This document shows positions 18,915 to 29,500 of a DNA stretch of 64,000 nucleotides, one piece after another. The stretch is taken from contig NZ_WFGV02000001.1 in the NCBI RefSeq assembly GCF_010095445.2, positions 1-64,000 of the forward strand, written 5' to 3'. Positions within the stretch are counted from its first letter, which is position 1, and each line of letters starts with the position of its first letter. Both the position numbers and the translations under genes were made by a program. The stretch is from Pseudomonas sp. TNT3. GTDB taxonomy: Bacteria; Pseudomonadota; Gammaproteobacteria; Pseudomonadales; Pseudomonadaceae. The notes under the pieces were generated by a model. The model worked only from the letters and a program-made list of their open reading frames with translations. It was not told the DNA's origin and made no database searches.

Positions 18915-18928
18915 AATATATTAAAAAC

Positions 18929-19990
18929 TCACTTACCCAGCAGGGCAAATGAATCAAGCATTTTTTTAGCTATCGCCGACCACCCATACGCTTTCACATC
19001 ACTTTTCGCATGAGTCCGCATACTCGCCAGTTCATCCTCACGCAATGAAAGATAGACCATAATCTGCTCTGCGATTTTTTCTTTCGTCACGACGTTAATG
19101 AACAAAGCATTATCGTTGTTGGCGGGACCGTAGTTAGAAATGACGATGCAACCTGACGCGAGCGATTCAAGGCATGGATAATGGAATGCACCGTCCTGAA
19201 TCAAACCGGTTGCGATGAACAGATCCGAACAGCGATAGAATTCAGCAAGATGTTTATCACCATGAGGAGTCGTCAAGCGGACAAAGTCATACTTCACCAA
19301 GTCCACCGATTTTGGCAACTCAAACGCTACGTTGAGTACGAGGTTCTTACCTGTAGCTTCTCGAACCGCCTTTACGGCTTCGATGATCTCGTAAGTGCCT
19401 TTCCAGGCTAGTTCTCGCCCTATACATCCGACAACAATTTCCTCAACGCCCGCCTGCTTGGGGGTAAACACGTAAGTCTCGAGATCAATACCTGGCTCTA
19501 CCACACATTGAGAGCTGACCAGTTTATAATTTTTATAAATTGCGCCGTTGACAATACGTTTAAGTGGCAAAAAATAAGACAGCGAAGCCATCAAATAGCT
19601 TAAAAAACCTACTGCCGATTTTTTATTGTAGAACTCAGGCTCATAAGCTTGAATATAATAAAAACCTTTCCCGCTTCCCAGAGAACCGAGCGCAACCGGA
19701 AAGGCGGTCAAATTATAATTGGCGAGAAAGACATCGTAATCCTTACGATGCCGCAAAATAAACAGAAACATACCAACAAGATTGAAAATACCGCGGACGA
19801 CCGGAACATGGTGAAAATAGTTCCGGAAGGTCCTGATCTTTGCCTCCGTCGGGTAGTAGGGCTCGTTGATAAAATGCGGCCCCAGAAAATCGACTTCATG
19901 CCCCTCTTCAATGAGTTGACTTGAAAGCTTGGAAAGTACGCGCATCCCGCCTGCCGGTGAGAAAGCTAGCACGGGAATCAGAATTTTCAT
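18929..19990 (-). CDS. Glycosyltransferase family 4-type
   Basis: A 353-residue GT-B transferase. The N domain starts [23 protein letters not shown], the segment YYIQAYEPEFYNK near residue 120 resembles rhamnan-synthesis (WsaF-like) enzymes, and the C domain has IGRELAWKGTYEIIEAV and the E-x7-E type DGAFHYPCLESLASG. It probably adds rhamnose or the 3-acetamido sugar to the O unit. It overlaps wzx by 4 bp. Confidence 0.82.
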   Translation of the reverse strand: MKILIPVLAFSPAGGMRVLSKLSSQLIEEGHEVDFLGPHFINEPYYPTEAKIRTFRNYFHHVPVVRGIFNLVGMFLFILRHRKDYDVFLANYNLTAFPVALGSLGSGKGFYYIQAYEPEFYNKKSAVGFLSYLMASLSYFLPLKRIVNGAIYKNYKLVSSQCVVEPGIDLETYVFTPKQAGVEEIVVGCIGRELAWKGTYEIIEAVKAVREATGKNLVLNVAFELPKSVDLVKYDFVRLTTPHGDKHLAEFYRCSDLFIATGLIQDGAFHYPCLESLASGCIVISNYGPANNDNALFINVVTKEKIAEQIMVYLSLREDELASMRTHAKSDVKAYGWSAIAKKMLDSFALLGK

Positions 19991-21276
19991 TGACTTCTCT
20001 TATTCGGCGACTCATCGGCACCACTGGCATTTCTCTTCAATGCGACAGCAATGCAAACAAACATGACAATCCAATAAAGCAGGTAGTTAAAAGCATAGCC
20101 TTCGACAACTCCTTGGAACCCGTGCCAACGAGTAAATAGCAGAACGAAACCATAGAATGACACGGCGAAGACAATCTCGGTCACTATATAAAGTTTGTAC
20201 ATTGCCTTGCCCAGCATGACATAAGCCAAGATCCAGCTACCAATTTTCATCACATCACCAATCAACTGAAAGGCGAACAGATCCCTCATCGGCAGAAACT
20301 GTTCAGTGAACAATACCTGAATGACGAAATCACGAAGAAAGTAGACCACGATGCAGCAGGTAATCGCCACAGGAAGTATAAATTTGTAGCCTTCGGAAAC
20401 TTCCTTAACGACAGCATCATATCCTACCAACTCAGATAATCGGGGCAAGTAATAAACCCCCAACGTGGTAGTAACCAATAACAGATAGGCACTACTGAGT
20501 CGCCACATAGCCTCCCAGTAACCAGCGTACTCGACACCAAAATTACTAATAAGATGATTTCGAATGAGGATCTGCGCCAACGGCACACAGGCCGCCGTGG
20601 TTAACGCCATCGCCGCAAATTTGCTGAGATTGATCGCTACTGTTTTATCCAACCGACCAAAAAAATAATCGACTCGAAACCACGCTGACGTCCGACAGAG
20701 GAACACCGTTGTAACAAATGCCAAGGCCTGATAAATGCCCAATGAGACGAGCGCACCATATAACCCAAAAAACCAGGTCAGGAACCCTGTCACGATCAGC
20801 GAAAAAAAACTTCCCGCTATATTAGCAATGACAAGTGTTTTGACATCTTTCTTTCCGTTGATAATCGCTAACAAAAGCGCATTAAAAGTAAAGAAGAACA
20901 GCGAAATCGCAACCCAGATAAATACACTGCCATAAACATCAGTCTTGAAAAAATACGATGACAGCTCATTGCTAAACACGGCAACCGCTACGCCGACAAT
21001 GAGGGATCCCGCCACGGCAAGCGTCGTCGCAGTTTTCCAGACAGCATGCTGCTTTCCGGGCTCGTCGATGTACTCAGCGGTGTATTTGGTAACTCCAGTA
21101 TTGACCGCACCACTGGATAAAGTCGTAATCATCGTCAACGCGTTTTGGAGCTGCCCTAACGCTGCATAGCCAGAAGGGCCTACGTACAGCGCTAGGATCT
21201 TATTAATACCCAACAGCGTAAACATCTTGACGACAACTGAAATCCCATTTAAAAGACTTGTTCTAATGAGGTTCAT
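19987..21276 (-). CDS. wzx: O-antigen translocase (Wzx flippase)
   Basis: A 429-residue protein of about 12-14 membrane segments in the MATE/MOP superfamily. The N terminus ([43 protein letters not shown]) is characteristic of polysaccharide/O-antigen translocases, which move the lipid-linked O unit across the inner membrane. Its location between sugar-synthesis and transferase genes, with 4-bp overlaps on both sides, supports this. It is AT-rich relative to the chromosome around it. Confidence 0.9.
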   Translation of the reverse strand: MNLIRTSLLNGISVVVKMFTLLGINKILALYVGPSGYAALGQLQNALTMITTLSSGAVNTGVTKYTAEYIDEPGKQHAVWKTATTLAVAGSLIVGVAVAVFSNELSSYFFKTDVYGSVFIWVAISLFFFTFNALLLAIINGKKDVKTLVIANIAGSFFSLIVTGFLTWFFGLYGALVSLGIYQALAFVTTVFLCRTSAWFRVDYFFGRLDKTVAINLSKFAAMALTTAACVPLAQILIRNHLISNFGVEYAGYWEAMWRLSSAYLLLVTTTLGVYYLPRLSELVGYDAVVKEVSEGYKFILPVAITCCIVVYFLRDFVIQVLFTEQFLPMRDLFAFQLIGDVMKIGSWILAYVMLGKAMYKLYIVTEIVFAVSFYGFVLLFTRWHGFQGVVEGYAFNYLLYWIVMFVCIAVALKRNASGADESPNKRSQ

Positions 21277-22403
21277 TTAGTGCCTGTAGCTACAAAACTA
21301 TTGCACGCCCGCACCACAGCTTCTGCATCGATCAACGATAAAGTCGGCCCCATAGGCAAGCTAAGAATCTGCTGGTGGATTTTTTCTGAAACGGGCAAAG
21401 AGTTTGCAGACAACTCGGCATAAGCTTGCTGGTGATGCGGTGGAATTGGGTAGTGAATCAACGTCTGCACACCACTCTCCAACAGGTGCCTTTGAAGTGC
21501 GTCACGCTGCTCGCACAGAACGGTATAAACGTGCCATACATGGCTTTCGTTATTGGACGGGTTAAAGTCCAGGGCAACTGGCAATACAATTGCTGGATTG
21601 TTAATGGTGCGAGTGTAGAGATCAGCTATCTGGCGACGGTGCGAAGTTTGATCATCCAGATATTTCAATTTGACCGAGAGACAGGCCGCCTGAATTTCAT
21701 CCAGACGACTGTTCACGCCTCGATACAGATTCTTATACTTCTCATGGGAACCATAGTTTCTCAGTGCTCGAAGTGTATCCGCCAAAAGATCATCATTTGT
21801 CGTCACCGCACCCGCATCACCCAACGCACCGAGGTTTTTACCAGGATAAAAACTAAAACCTGAAGCGTGACCCCAATTACCCGCTCTTTTACCCGCTAAA
21901 CTCGCCCCGTGAGATTGGGCGGAATCCTCGAGTACGAGCAAATTGGCACGCTCAGCAAGTGCCGTTATTGCTGTCATATCAGCCAGCCGGCCATAAAGAT
22001 GAACTGGCAGGATCGCTTTTGTTCTGACGGTAATCGCCGCCTCGGCATTAACAGAGCACATATTGAATGTCGCCGGGTCAGGCTCCACGAGCACGGGAAC
22101 CAAGCCATTTTCCGATATGGCGAGAATGCTGGCAATATAGGTATTGGACGGAACGAGGACCTCGTCGCCCTCGTTCAGGTATCCCAGTTCCTTCCAAGCG
22201 CGAATCACAAGGACCAAAGCATCCAGGCCATTAGCGACGCCAACGCAATGTTTGGTTCCGCAGTACTCGGCGTAACTACTCTCAAACTGTTGAAGCTCGC
22301 TCCCTCCGATATACCAACCAGAATCAATCACGCGCGTACAGGCTTCGATAAGCTCACGACGGCACGCCTGGTTGATGGATTTCAGATCAAGGAAACTTAT
22401 CAT
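21273..22403 (-). CDS. fdtB: dTDP-3-amino-3,6-dideoxyhexose transaminase (FdtB/QdtB type)
   Basis: A 376-residue PLP-dependent aminotransferase of the DegT/DnrJ/EryC1 family. The PLP lysine is in [15 protein letters not shown] near residue 185, with EDSAQSHGA (about 158) and the substrate loop [13 protein letters not shown] (about 228). It would aminate the 3-keto sugar made by the ketoisomerase encoded just upstream, using glutamate. Its partners on both sides decide the product: the isomerase has the FdtA-type residues, so dTDP-Fuc3N is the likely product. Overlaps fdtC by 4 bp. Confidence 0.87.
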   Translation of the reverse strand: MISFLDLKSINQACRRELIEACTRVIDSGWYIGGSELQQFESSYAEYCGTKHCVGVANGLDALVLVIRAWKELGYLNEGDEVLVPSNTYIASILAISENGLVPVLVEPDPATFNMCSVNAEAAITVRTKAILPVHLYGRLADMTAITALAERANLLVLEDSAQSHGASLAGKRAGNWGHASGFSFYPGKNLGALGDAGAVTTNDDLLADTLRALRNYGSHEKYKNLYRGVNSRLDEIQAACLSVKLKYLDDQTSHRRQIADLYTRTINNPAIVLPVALDFNPSNNESHVWHVYTVLCEQRDALQRHLLESGVQTLIHYPIPPHHQQAYAELSANSLPVSEKIHQQILSLPMGPTLSLIDAEAVVRACNSFVATGTK

Positions 22404-22864
22404 TTGGTCAGATACCTAATAACTTTGGCTGGGTTACCCACGACGACAGCACGATCCGGAACATCTGCGACAACTACTGCACCCGCGCCAACCATGGCCT
22501 CTTCGCCGATGACTACACCGGGTAGTATTGTGGCGTTGGCGCCAATGCTGGCACCTTGCTTGATTGTGATCCCTGAAAACGCTTGCGGATAAACTTTGGA
22601 ACGCGGCATTGCATCATTGGTGAAAGTCGCATTCGGGCCGATAAACACATTATCAGCGACAACGGTGCCTTCCCAGAGAAAAACGCCAGATTTAATGGTG
22701 ACGTTATTCCCCACCGTCACACCGTTTTCCACTAACGTATGTGCACATATATTGCAGTTTTCGCCGATAATAGCGCCGTCGAAAACAACCGAAAACTGCC
22801 ATATACGAGTATCTTTCCCGATATTCGCACTTTTCACATCGGCGAGTGGATGAATTTTAGGCAT
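22400..22864 (-). CDS. fdtC: Hexapeptide-repeat N-acetyltransferase (FdtC type)
   Basis: A 154-residue left-handed beta-helix acetyltransferase. Hexapeptide turns run through most of the protein ([61 protein letters not shown]) and end with [10 protein letters not shown]. It would acetylate the 3-amino group of the dTDP-sugar from acetyl-CoA, the last step to dTDP-Fuc3NAc or dTDP-Qui3NAc. It overlaps fdtA by 8 bp and fdtB by 4 bp. Confidence 0.87.
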   Translation of the reverse strand: MPKIHPLADVKSANIGKDTRIWQFSVVFDGAIIGENCNICAHTLVENGVTVGNNVTIKSGVFLWEGTVVADNVFIGPNATFTNDAMPRSKVYPQAFSGITIKQGASIGANATILPGVVIGEEAMVGAGAVVVADVPDRAVVVGNPAKVIRYLTK

Positions 22865-23261
22865 GCTTGATTAACTCCAGAAACGCATCGTAATTTCTGA
22901 TGTAATCCTGTTCGTCGTAAAAATCGCTGGCCAAGACCAATAGCACACAATCTGCGCTAAATTCGTGCATTTCGTGCCAGATCATCTTGCCGATAACAAT
23001 GGCCTTATCAGGAGCGTCCAGCCAGACTTCTTCCTTGCTGGAACCATCGTCCATTTTCATCAAGCAACGCCCTGATACGCAGACGGCAACTTGCGTCAAC
23101 TCTTTGTGAGCATGAAAACCGCGAGGGACGCAGGGTTGTGTGTCGGTCAAGTAATAGACACGCTTAACGGCAAACGGAATGTTTTTGTCATTCTCCAGCG
23201 CGATCAAATGACCACGCTCATCACCCAACGTCTTGATGTCCAGAAACTTTATCAAGCTCAT
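22857..23261 (-). CDS. fdtA: dTDP-4-oxo-6-deoxy-D-glucose 3,4-ketoisomerase (FdtA type)
   Basis: A 134-residue cupin of the WxcM/FdtA/QdtA family that moves the keto group from C4 to C3 of dTDP-4-keto-6-deoxyglucose. Family motifs are [10 protein letters not shown] near residue 15, VKRVYYLTD near 33, [13 protein letters not shown] near 46 (active-site His) and [15 protein letters not shown] near the C terminus. At the two positions known to set product stereochemistry in this family it has Arg16 and His96, as in FdtA, rather than the Tyr and Arg of QdtA. This favours dTDP-Fuc3NAc. Its start overlaps the rmlC stop codon by one base. Confidence 0.88.
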   Translation of the reverse strand: MSLIKFLDIKTLGDERGHLIALENDKNIPFAVKRVYYLTDTQPCVPRGFHAHKELTQVAVCVSGRCLMKMDDGSSKEEVWLDAPDKAIVIGKMIWHEMHEFSADCVLLVLASDFYDEQDYIRNYDAFLELIKHA

Positions 23262-23824
23262 TACTGAGTCACCGACAAACTGTCGACATGGGGCGCTTGA
23301 TCATCTTTTTCGCTGATGATGTAGCTATCCGAGCCCGGCCAATCTATGCCAAGTTGCGGATCGCTCCAATGAAGCGCTCCCTCGGAAGCCTTGTCATAGT
23401 AATCGGTGGTTTTATATAGAAAATGCGTATCGTCTTGCATCGCCACGAAACCGTGAGCAAAGCCCTCCGGAATCCACAGCATCCTGTGGTTGCTGTCATT
23501 GAGTTCGACACCCACCCACTTCAGATACGTCGCCGAATCCGGCCGGATGTCCACGGCAACGTCGAACGCCGAGCCCTTGACGACACGAACCAACTTACCT
23601 TGTGCATGTGGCGCGCGTTGAAAATGCAAACCTCGCAACACGCCCTTCGCCGAGCAGGAGTGATTATCCTGGACAAAAGCACGAGGTAGCGGCAAGCCAA
23701 GATCAGTCAGGCTGGCGTGAAATTTTTCCTGGTTGAAACTTTCCATGAACCAACCACGCTCGTCGCCGAAAACAGCCGGTTCAATGATGACGACGTCGGG
23801 AATCGAAGTTTGGATCAGCTTCAT
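23261..23824 (-). CDS. rmlC: dTDP-4-dehydrorhamnose 3,5-epimerase
   Basis: RmlC (187 residues) makes the third step to dTDP-L-rhamnose. Cupin-fold motifs are [37 protein letters not shown] (catalytic His) and [23 protein letters not shown], with the catalytic Tyr in [11 protein letters not shown]. Length is normal. It overlaps rmlA by 4 bp within rmlBDAC. Confidence 0.97.
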   Translation of the reverse strand: MKLIQTSIPDVVIIEPAVFGDERGWFMESFNQEKFHASLTDLGLPLPRAFVQDNHSCSAKGVLRGLHFQRAPHAQGKLVRVVKGSAFDVAVDIRPDSATYLKWVGVELNDSNHRMLWIPEGFAHGFVAMQDDTHFLYKTTDYYDKASEGALHWSDPQLGIDWPGSDSYIISEKDDQAPHVDSLSVTQ

Positions 23825-24714
23825 TCGCCGGCGGCCTCTGCCAGCAGTTTTTGCAGATACTGCCCATATCCGGTCTTTTTCAGTTTTTCCGCTTGTTCGC
23901 CCAAACGCTCAGGCGAGATCCAACCGCTGTTGAATGCAATTTCTTCGAGGCAAGCCACTTTAAGCCCTTGGCGATGCTCTATGGTATGTACGAAATGACT
24001 TGCTTCCAACAGTGACTCGTGAGTGCCAGTGTCCAACCAGGCGAAGCCTCGACCCAGCATTTCGACGGTCAACGATTTGTCGTCGAGGTAAGCCTTGTTC
24101 ACATCAGTAATTTCCAACTCTCCACGTGGAGATGGCTGGATGCTCTTGGCAATCTGCACGACTCGGTTGTCATAGAAGTACAAACCCGTGACGGCGTAAT
24201 TCGATTTAGGATGAACTGGTTTTTCCTCAATGCTGAGGGCGCGGCCAGTGCTGTCAAATTCTACAACCCCAAAGCGCTCTGGGTCAGAGACGTGATAGCC
24301 GAATACCGTTGCACCCGATGTCTGGGACATTGCCGAGCGCAAATTGTCGGAGAAATGTTGTCCGTAGAAAATGTTGTCGCCCAGGATCAGACAGCAAGGA
24401 TCTTCGCCAATGAACTCTTCGCCAATGATAAAGGCCTGCGCAAGTCCATCCGGGCTTGGCTGCTCGGCGTAGCTGAGCTCGATACCATACTGGCTACCGT
24501 CGCCCAGCAGCTTTTTAAAGCAAGGTAAATCTTCAGGAGTGGAAATAATCAGGATTTCGCGCATGCCGGCCAGCATCAGCACGGACAACGGGTAAAAGAT
24601 CATAGGCTTGTCGAAGATAGGCAGCATCTGTTTCGACACGCCCAACGTCAATGGGTGCAAGCGCGTACCAGAACCGCCAGCCAGAATGATGCCTTTGCGT
24701 TTGATGACCGTCAT
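23821..24714 (-). CDS. rmlA: Glucose-1-phosphate thymidylyltransferase
   Basis: RmlA (297 residues) joins dTTP and glucose-1-phosphate to dTDP-glucose, the shared precursor of rhamnose and Fuc3NAc in this cluster. The nucleotide-binding [16 protein letters not shown], then [17 protein letters not shown] and [11 protein letters not shown] are standard. The ATG at 24714 was chosen; an in-frame extension to 24759 would run into rmlD. It overlaps rmlD and rmlC by 4 bp each. Confidence 0.97.
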   Translation of the reverse strand: MTVIKRKGIILAGGSGTRLHPLTLGVSKQMLPIFDKPMIFYPLSVLMLAGMREILIISTPEDLPCFKKLLGDGSQYGIELSYAEQPSPDGLAQAFIIGEEFIGEDPCCLILGDNIFYGQHFSDNLRSAMSQTSGATVFGYHVSDPERFGVVEFDSTGRALSIEEKPVHPKSNYAVTGLYFYDNRVVQIAKSIQPSPRGELEITDVNKAYLDDKSLTVEMLGRGFAWLDTGTHESLLEASHFVHTIEHRQGLKVACLEEIAFNSGWISPERLGEQAEKLKKTGYGQYLQKLLAEAAGE

Positions 24715-25604
24715 TTTTCTAACACTTCCTTTAACATCCGAGTCACACCACTTCGCCATTCGGGCAAGTGGATGGAAAAAGTCTCGCGCAGTTTCTCGGT
24801 ATTAAGCCGGGAATTCAATGGCCGACGCGCGGGCGTCGGAAACTGCGATGTGGGTATTGGGTTTATGACTTGTACCTGCAGCGGCACCGCCAACGATTTT
24901 CCGTGATCGATAACCAATTGAGCGTACTCGTGCCACGAAGTAAACCCAGCGGCTGCCAAGTGATACACCCCTTTTACCGAGGGATCGATCAATGCTTTTC
25001 TGATTGTAACCGCGCAAACATCTGCGATCAGATCAGCGCCTGTCGGTGCGCCAATCTGGTCAGCGATAACGTTGAGTTCGCTACGATCTGCGGCAAGGCG
25101 TAGCATCGTTTTCGCAAAGTTGCTGCCTCTCGCTCCAAAAACCCAGCTCGTACGAAAAATCAGGTAATTGCAGCCTGAAGCCTCAATGGCCTGCTCCCCC
25201 ATCAACTTCGTCGCGCCGTAGTAATTGACCGGAGAAACCGCATCGCTTTCCTGCCATGGCGTAGAGCCTTGGCCATCGAATACGTAATCCGTGGAGAAAT
25301 GCACAAACCAGCATCCAAGCTTGCCAGCCTCTTCGGCGATTGCCTGCACAGCCGTAGCATTAATCTGTAACGCGAGGTCCTTGTCGGACTCGGCTTTATC
25401 CACGGCAGTATAGGCAGCCGCATTGACAATGAAGTCCGGAGCGATCTGTCGGATCGTGGCCCGCAACGCTTCGATATCTGCTAGATCACCGCTTAGACCA
25501 TTTTCAGTGTTGCGGTCCAGAGCCACGACGTCGCCCAACGTCGCCAGGGAGCGTTGAAGCTCCCAGCCGACCTGTCCGTTTTTACCCAGCAACAAAACTT
25601 TCAT
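24711..25604 (-). CDS. rmlD: dTDP-4-dehydrorhamnose reductase
   Basis: RmlD (297 residues) reduces the last intermediate to dTDP-L-rhamnose. It has the Rossmann motif [12 protein letters not shown] at the N terminus, [12 protein letters not shown] near residue 60, STDYVFDG near 105 and the catalytic [11 protein letters not shown] near 128. It starts one base after the rmlB stop codon and overlaps rmlA by 4 bp. Confidence 0.97.
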   Translation of the reverse strand: MKVLLLGKNGQVGWELQRSLATLGDVVALDRNTENGLSGDLADIEALRATIRQIAPDFIVNAAAYTAVDKAESDKDLALQINATAVQAIAEEAGKLGCWFVHFSTDYVFDGQGSTPWQESDAVSPVNYYGATKLMGEQAIEASGCNYLIFRTSWVFGARGSNFAKTMLRLAADRSELNVIADQIGAPTGADLIADVCAVTIRKALIDPSVKGVYHLAAAGFTSWHEYAQLVIDHGKSLAVPLQVQVINPIPTSQFPTPARRPLNSRLNTEKLRETFSIHLPEWRSGVTRMLKEVLEK

Positions 25605-25605
25605 C

Positions 25606-26679
25606 TCAGGCTTTTCGCTCAGAATAGTTTTGATCTATCCATTGTTGGTAGCTGCCGCTCTTCACGTGGTCAACCCAAGGTTGGTTGCCGAGATACCACT
25701 CAACAGTCTTGCGAATACCCGAATCGAACGTCTCTTCTGGAGACCAGCCCAGCTCACGCTGTATTTTGCTGGCGTCGATGGCATAACGCTGATCGTGCCC
25801 TGGACGATCCTGGACATAAGTGATCAAGTGCGCGTGAGGACGATGCGGGGACTCCGGGCAAAGTTCGTCCAACAAACCGCAGACCGCGTGCACCACCTCG
25901 AGATTCTTCTTCTCGTTGTGACCGCCAATATTGTAGGTTTCGCCGACTTCGCCTTCCGTAACGACCTTATAGAGGGCACGGGCATGATCTTCTACATACA
26001 ACCAGTCACGCACCTGGTCACCCTTGCCGTAGATAGGTAAAGGCTTGCCTTCTAGTGCATTCAAAATGACGAGTGGAATTAGCTTCTCAGGAAAATGGCA
26101 TGGACCGTAGTTATTCGAGCAGTTGGTGACGATTGCTGGAAGACCATAGGTTCGGCTCCACGCCCGAACCAGGTGGTCGGAGCTAGCTTTGCTGGCCGAA
26201 TAAGGGGAGCTTGGCTGATACGGCGTCTGCTCGGTAAACAGATCTTCCGGCCCATCAAGGTCGCCATATACTTCGTCTGTGGAGATGTGATGGAAGCGAA
26301 AGCTTTCTTGCGCTTGCGGCTCCAGGCTTTTCCAGTACTGACGGACAGCTTCGAGCAGCGTGTAGGTGCCAACGATATTAGTCTGAATAAAATCAGAAGG
26401 ACCGCTGATCGAGCGATCAACATGGGACTCTGCTGCAAGGTGCATGACGGCATCAGGGCGATGCTCCGCAAAAACACGCTGCAATTGCTCGCCATCACAG
26501 ATATCAACCCGCTCGAAGGCATATCGGTCACTTTTGGCGCTTTCACCCAGTGATTCCAGATTACCTGCATAGGTCAATTTATCCAGATTGACCACCGAAT
26601 CCTTGGTATTGGCGATGATATGGCGGACTACTGCCGAACCAATAAATCCAGCGCCACCGGTCACTAATATTTTCAACAT
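25606..26679 (-). CDS. rmlB: dTDP-glucose 4,6-dehydratase
   Basis: RmlB (357 residues) makes dTDP-4-keto-6-deoxyglucose, the branch point to rhamnose (rmlCD) and to the 3-amino sugar (fdtABC). Motifs are [28 protein letters not shown], the catalytic STDEVYGD and [15 protein letters not shown]. It is the first gene of the long leftward O-antigen transcription unit; 281 bp separate it from wzz and presumably hold the promoter. Confidence 0.97.
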   Translation of the reverse strand: MLKILVTGGAGFIGSAVVRHIIANTKDSVVNLDKLTYAGNLESLGESAKSDRYAFERVDICDGEQLQRVFAEHRPDAVMHLAAESHVDRSISGPSDFIQTNIVGTYTLLEAVRQYWKSLEPQAQESFRFHHISTDEVYGDLDGPEDLFTEQTPYQPSSPYSASKASSDHLVRAWSRTYGLPAIVTNCSNNYGPCHFPEKLIPLVILNALEGKPLPIYGKGDQVRDWLYVEDHARALYKVVTEGEVGETYNIGGHNEKKNLEVVHAVCGLLDELCPESPHRPHAHLITYVQDRPGHDQRYAIDASKIQRELGWSPEETFDSGIRKTVEWYLGNQPWVDHVKSGSYQQWIDQNYSERKA

Positions 26680-26960
26680 TCTCTCCTCAAACCGAAACAG
26701 CGATCTATGTACGCTGTTCGTTATTAATTCTTACCTGGCAAGCGTTTGCATCATTCTTTGAGAGTCACAAGAGATCCGGCGAGCCTCTCGCCAAGCGCGT
26801 GGCATTTCCCGGACCCTCACGCGGTCAACGGCCAATCAGCAGGGTAGTCTACAACCTGGCCCTGTTTTGACATCAGTTTACACTCGAAGTGACCACGCTA
26901 CGGCTATACGCGTTCGTTGGTCTGCTTTTCCGACAAGCAACCCAATCAGCAGTAGGCTTA
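26680..26960. other. Intergenic region between wzz and rmlB
   Basis: 281 bp with no convincing gene. It should contain the promoter of the rmlBDAC-fdt-wzx-wbpM unit. I looked for the JUMPstart/ops core GGCGGTAG on both strands and did not find it, and saw no strong terminator for wzz. Confidence 0.5.
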
Positions 26961-28028
26961 CTATGAGCGGGTATCGGCCGCGGCATCATTATTTCTGCGA
27001 TTGAAGACGAAGTGCTGCAACAGTGCGAGGGCGCAACCTAACAGACCACCTATGACCAGCCCAAGAAATACAATCAGCACTTTCTTGGGTTTGATTGGTG
27101 AGAGAGGAAGATCCAATACCCCATCATGCCGGTAAACAGCGATATCATATCTTTCTGCTTCCAACTGCTTGTAGAAGTCAGCGTCCTTTTGTAGTTTTCG
27201 CAATCCAGGGGTGAAAGGGTCATCAGATTCGCGAGCTTCAAGGTTCATCAACTCAGCCTGCAATGCTTTGCTGCCTCGCATGTAGGTATTGTCCTCGAAC
27301 ATACCTCCAGCCAATTTGTCAGATCCACTAGAGAAGACTACCGTATCCTCCAGACCGCTTGATTTAGCGATGATAAGGGCTTCACGGATTTTGCTAATCG
27401 TGTCTTGACGCACTCTGCGGCTAGATTCACGGAGTGTATTGATTTCCAGAGCGATATTACGTCCGAGTACTGAAACTTCTTTTTTCGCATTTTGAGCCAA
27501 CTCGCGAGCTGTATTATCGCCTACTTGGCTTACATACAGGCCCACCCACTCCATGGCACGCTCAGGACTGCGACTTTGGAGGGAGACCGACCAGCGGCCG
27601 TCCTCTTCCTTTCCCACCGGAGCTACGGTGATGTCTTTCGAAAAAGATTCGTATAAAGCACCATAGGGGACTTTTACAGAGCTCTCCGCCAAGGCTGGCA
27701 AATAAGTGGATTCAAAAAAAACTCGTCGCTGCGATTCGGATTGAAGATTTTGCAAAAAAGCTTTGTACACCTGTTCAACCGAGAATGGTTTAAGATCAGA
27801 CCTGTCTGCACGTCCGTAGTTAAGATTTGCAATATCATTAACAGTAGGCGGGGCGATATAATACTTCGACTCATAAATTGGGGTTGAGAAAAATGCATAA
27901 CCGGCAGCTAAAAGACCAAATGCCAACGTAATGCTAACAACTAGCCATTTACGATTCCAAACAGCACCAAACACTTCAAAAAGATCTATTTCAACTGAAG
28001 AGCCATGTTTATTGTTACTATTTTGCAT
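26961..28028 (-). CDS. wzz: O-antigen chain-length determinant Wzz
   Basis: A 355-residue polysaccharide co-polymerase with two membrane segments, about residues 28-48 (WLVVSITLAFGLLAAGYAFF) and 315-340 (VLIVFLGLVIGGLLGCALALL), and a long periplasmic, partly coiled region between. The Pro-rich approach to the second segment (LPLSPIKPKKVLIVFLG) is typical. It sets the number of O units with Wzy. The ATG at 28028 (MQNSNNKHGSSVEIDLFEVF) was chosen over an extension to 28082 because it gives the usual short cytoplasmic N terminus. The gene is AT-rich. Confidence 0.93.
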   Translation of the reverse strand: MQNSNNKHGSSVEIDLFEVFGAVWNRKWLVVSITLAFGLLAAGYAFFSTPIYESKYYIAPPTVNDIANLNYGRADRSDLKPFSVEQVYKAFLQNLQSESQRRVFFESTYLPALAESSVKVPYGALYESFSKDITVAPVGKEEDGRWSVSLQSRSPERAMEWVGLYVSQVGDNTARELAQNAKKEVSVLGRNIALEINTLRESSRRVRQDTISKIREALIIAKSSGLEDTVVFSSGSDKLAGGMFEDNTYMRGSKALQAELMNLEARESDDPFTPGLRKLQKDADFYKQLEAERYDIAVYRHDGVLDLPLSPIKPKKVLIVFLGLVIGGLLGCALALLQHFVFNRRNNDAAADTRS

Positions 28029-28256
28029 GAGATTTTTTTGCCCTTCATTTAATTCTATTACATAGCTTAAAAAAAAACTCAATCAGCCTACAGTGGATCT
28101 TTAGAATACTACCGTGCTATCCATTTATAGTTCATATTGAAAACCGATTGAAAAAACGCGGGATATGCTATCAGAAACCCCCATACAGGGTGAAATAATA
28201 ACACGGACGTGCCACGGTTTCCCGACGAGAGTCGATCTGGTGAGGCGAAGACCGAG

Positions 28257-28484
28257 CTAGGAACGAAGCCCGGTTCTGCGACCAAAAAGCCATGCCAACA
28301 GCGGCCCCATGATCATCCCTAAGAGCAACGCCAAAACCACGTAGCCGGCCACCGGCATCTGGACGGAGGACCATCCAAAAAAGACCAGCGATGTCGGCTG
28401 GCGATTCTCTAATACAAAAATAACCACCAAAAAAATTAACAGCGAAACCAATGCCGCCAACGCGACACGTTTAAACCGGCGCAC
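28257..28484 (-). CDS. lapA: LapA-type lipopolysaccharide assembly/DUF1049 membrane protein
   Basis: A 75-residue protein with two membrane segments (residues 6-28 and 46-66) and the family feature FVLENRQPTSLVFFGW between them, as in LapA/YciS (DUF1049). E. coli LapA helps control lipopolysaccharide synthesis. It lies 20 bp after ihfB, a conserved Pseudomonas arrangement next to the O-antigen locus. The gene symbol rests on family resemblance. Confidence 0.78.
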   Translation of the reverse strand: MRRFKRVALAALVSLLIFLVVIFVLENRQPTSLVFFGWSSVQMPVAGYVVLALLLGMIMGPLLAWLFGRRTGLRS

Positions 28485-28504
28485 AGCACACCTCCTTTAC
28501 GTGC

Positions 28505-28807
28505 TCAAAGATCACCGCCCTCCTCCTCATCCTCATTAACCCGATCCCGAAGCTCCTTCCCCGGCTTGAAATGAGGAACGAACTTGCCATCGAGGCTAAC
28601 CGACTGACCGGTCTTGGGATTACGCCCCACCCGCGGTGCGCGGTAGTGCAAGGAGAAGCTGCCAAATCCACGGATCTCGATACGATCGCCAGTGGCCAGG
28701 CATTGAGACATTTGTTCAAGCATGGTCTTGATGGCCAGCTCCACATCCTTGGATGAGAGCAGCCCTTGATGGGTGACAATTCGTTCGATCAACTCCGACT
28801 TCGTCAT
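28505..28807 (-). CDS. ihfB: Integration host factor subunit beta
   Basis: IHF-beta (100 residues) pairs with IHF-alpha to bend DNA at specific sites. The family signature [10 protein letters not shown] carrying the intercalating Pro is at about residues 61-70, preceded by [17 protein letters not shown]. The acidic C-terminal tail ([10 protein letters not shown]) is the Pseudomonas type. It lies downstream of rpsA as in other gammaproteobacteria, though here a lipoprotein gene and a terminator lie between. Confidence 0.97.
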   Translation of the reverse strand: MTKSELIERIVTHQGLLSSKDVELAIKTMLEQMSQCLATGDRIEIRGFGSFSLHYRAPRVGRNPKTGQSVSLDGKFVPHFKPGKELRDRVNEDEEEGGDL

Positions 28808-28958
28808 ATTTTTCCCTTCTTTTTCAAGCAGCTAGATCAGCGCTTCAAAGGTTTTAGCACGCTCGGAGCTATTTGAACAGTCCAGGCTTCGACATATATT
28901 CAGCAGGCTTGACTCGCCTGTTTTCAGCGCTTCAGGCGTCAGATAGTTCCTTCATCCA

Positions 28959-29240
28959 CTACCGACAGATAACCAGCATAGTGCGGGTCAGATACCCCGC
29001 AGGATTGAAGCCGAAGGGGAATTCATCCTCTTCCTTGGCATCATCAGATCTTGCAATAACCTTGTAACCTGAGCCTTTGCATTCCTTAACTGCGCGCTTC
29101 TGGCACTTCTCCCACCCCGACCCCAGCCCCGAACAATCAACCTCTATCCCACTGACTCCACGGACGGCATGCGTCTTGGCACTTGTGGTACAGCCCGCTA
29201 ATGTCAGTACCGCTACTACAACGACAATGAGCTTGTTCAT
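28959..29240 (-). CDS. Small lipoprotein of unknown function
   Basis: A 93-residue protein with a lipoprotein signal: MNKLIVVVVAVLTLAGC, with the lipid-bearing Cys at 17. The mature part has three Cys (EVDCSGLGSGWEKCQKRAVKEC) that could form disulphides, then FPFGFNPAGYLTRTMLVICR. I recognise no domain with known function. It lies between rpsA and ihfB in the same direction, after the rpsA terminator. The ATG at 29240 is the only start that gives a proper lipobox distance. Confidence 0.78.
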   Translation of the reverse strand: MNKLIVVVVAVLTLAGCTTSAKTHAVRGVSGIEVDCSGLGSGWEKCQKRAVKECKGSGYKVIARSDDAKEEDEFPFGFNPAGYLTRTMLVICR

Positions 29241-29392
29241 CCATTTCCTTATTGTCAGGCAGCCTACCGGAAGGCATGTGCACCTTGGGTTATAGACTAG
29301 CTGCAATTAAGCAATTGATCCTGTTAAAGAAAGGGACAGTTTTTTTGAGGGATTGGTTCAAGACGGTGTGCCGGACAGCAAAGTAAACGACC

Positions 29393-29421
29393 AAAAGATC
29401 GCAGCCTGCGGCAGCTCCTAC
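29393..29421. repeat. Single extragenic palindrome-type repeat
   Basis: GATCGCAGCCTGCGGCAGCTCC... is the other common Pseudomonas intergenic repeat type (GTAGGAGCTGCCGCAGGCTGCGATC on the opposite strand, given here only as a family description). It stands alone downstream of rpsA. Confidence 0.5.
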
Positions 29422-29454
29422 GGAAGCAGGAGCATTTTGCCAAATTCCGGGTAC

Positions 29455-29483
29455 AAAAAAGGGCGACCGAAGTCGCCCTTTTT
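29455..29483 (-). terminator. Rho-independent terminator of rpsA
   Basis: On the minus strand AAAAAGGGCGACTTCGGTCG... forms a GGGCGAC/GTCGCCC stem with a TTCG loop and then TTTTTTG. It lies 18 bp after the rpsA stop codon. The A run on the other side makes it able to work in both directions. Confidence 0.92.
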
Positions 29484-29500
29484 CTATGGTCTGACAGAAC

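Noticed and set aside
26680..26960. Search for a JUMPstart/ops element before the O-antigen genes
   Set aside because: The GGCGGTAG core was not found on either strand.
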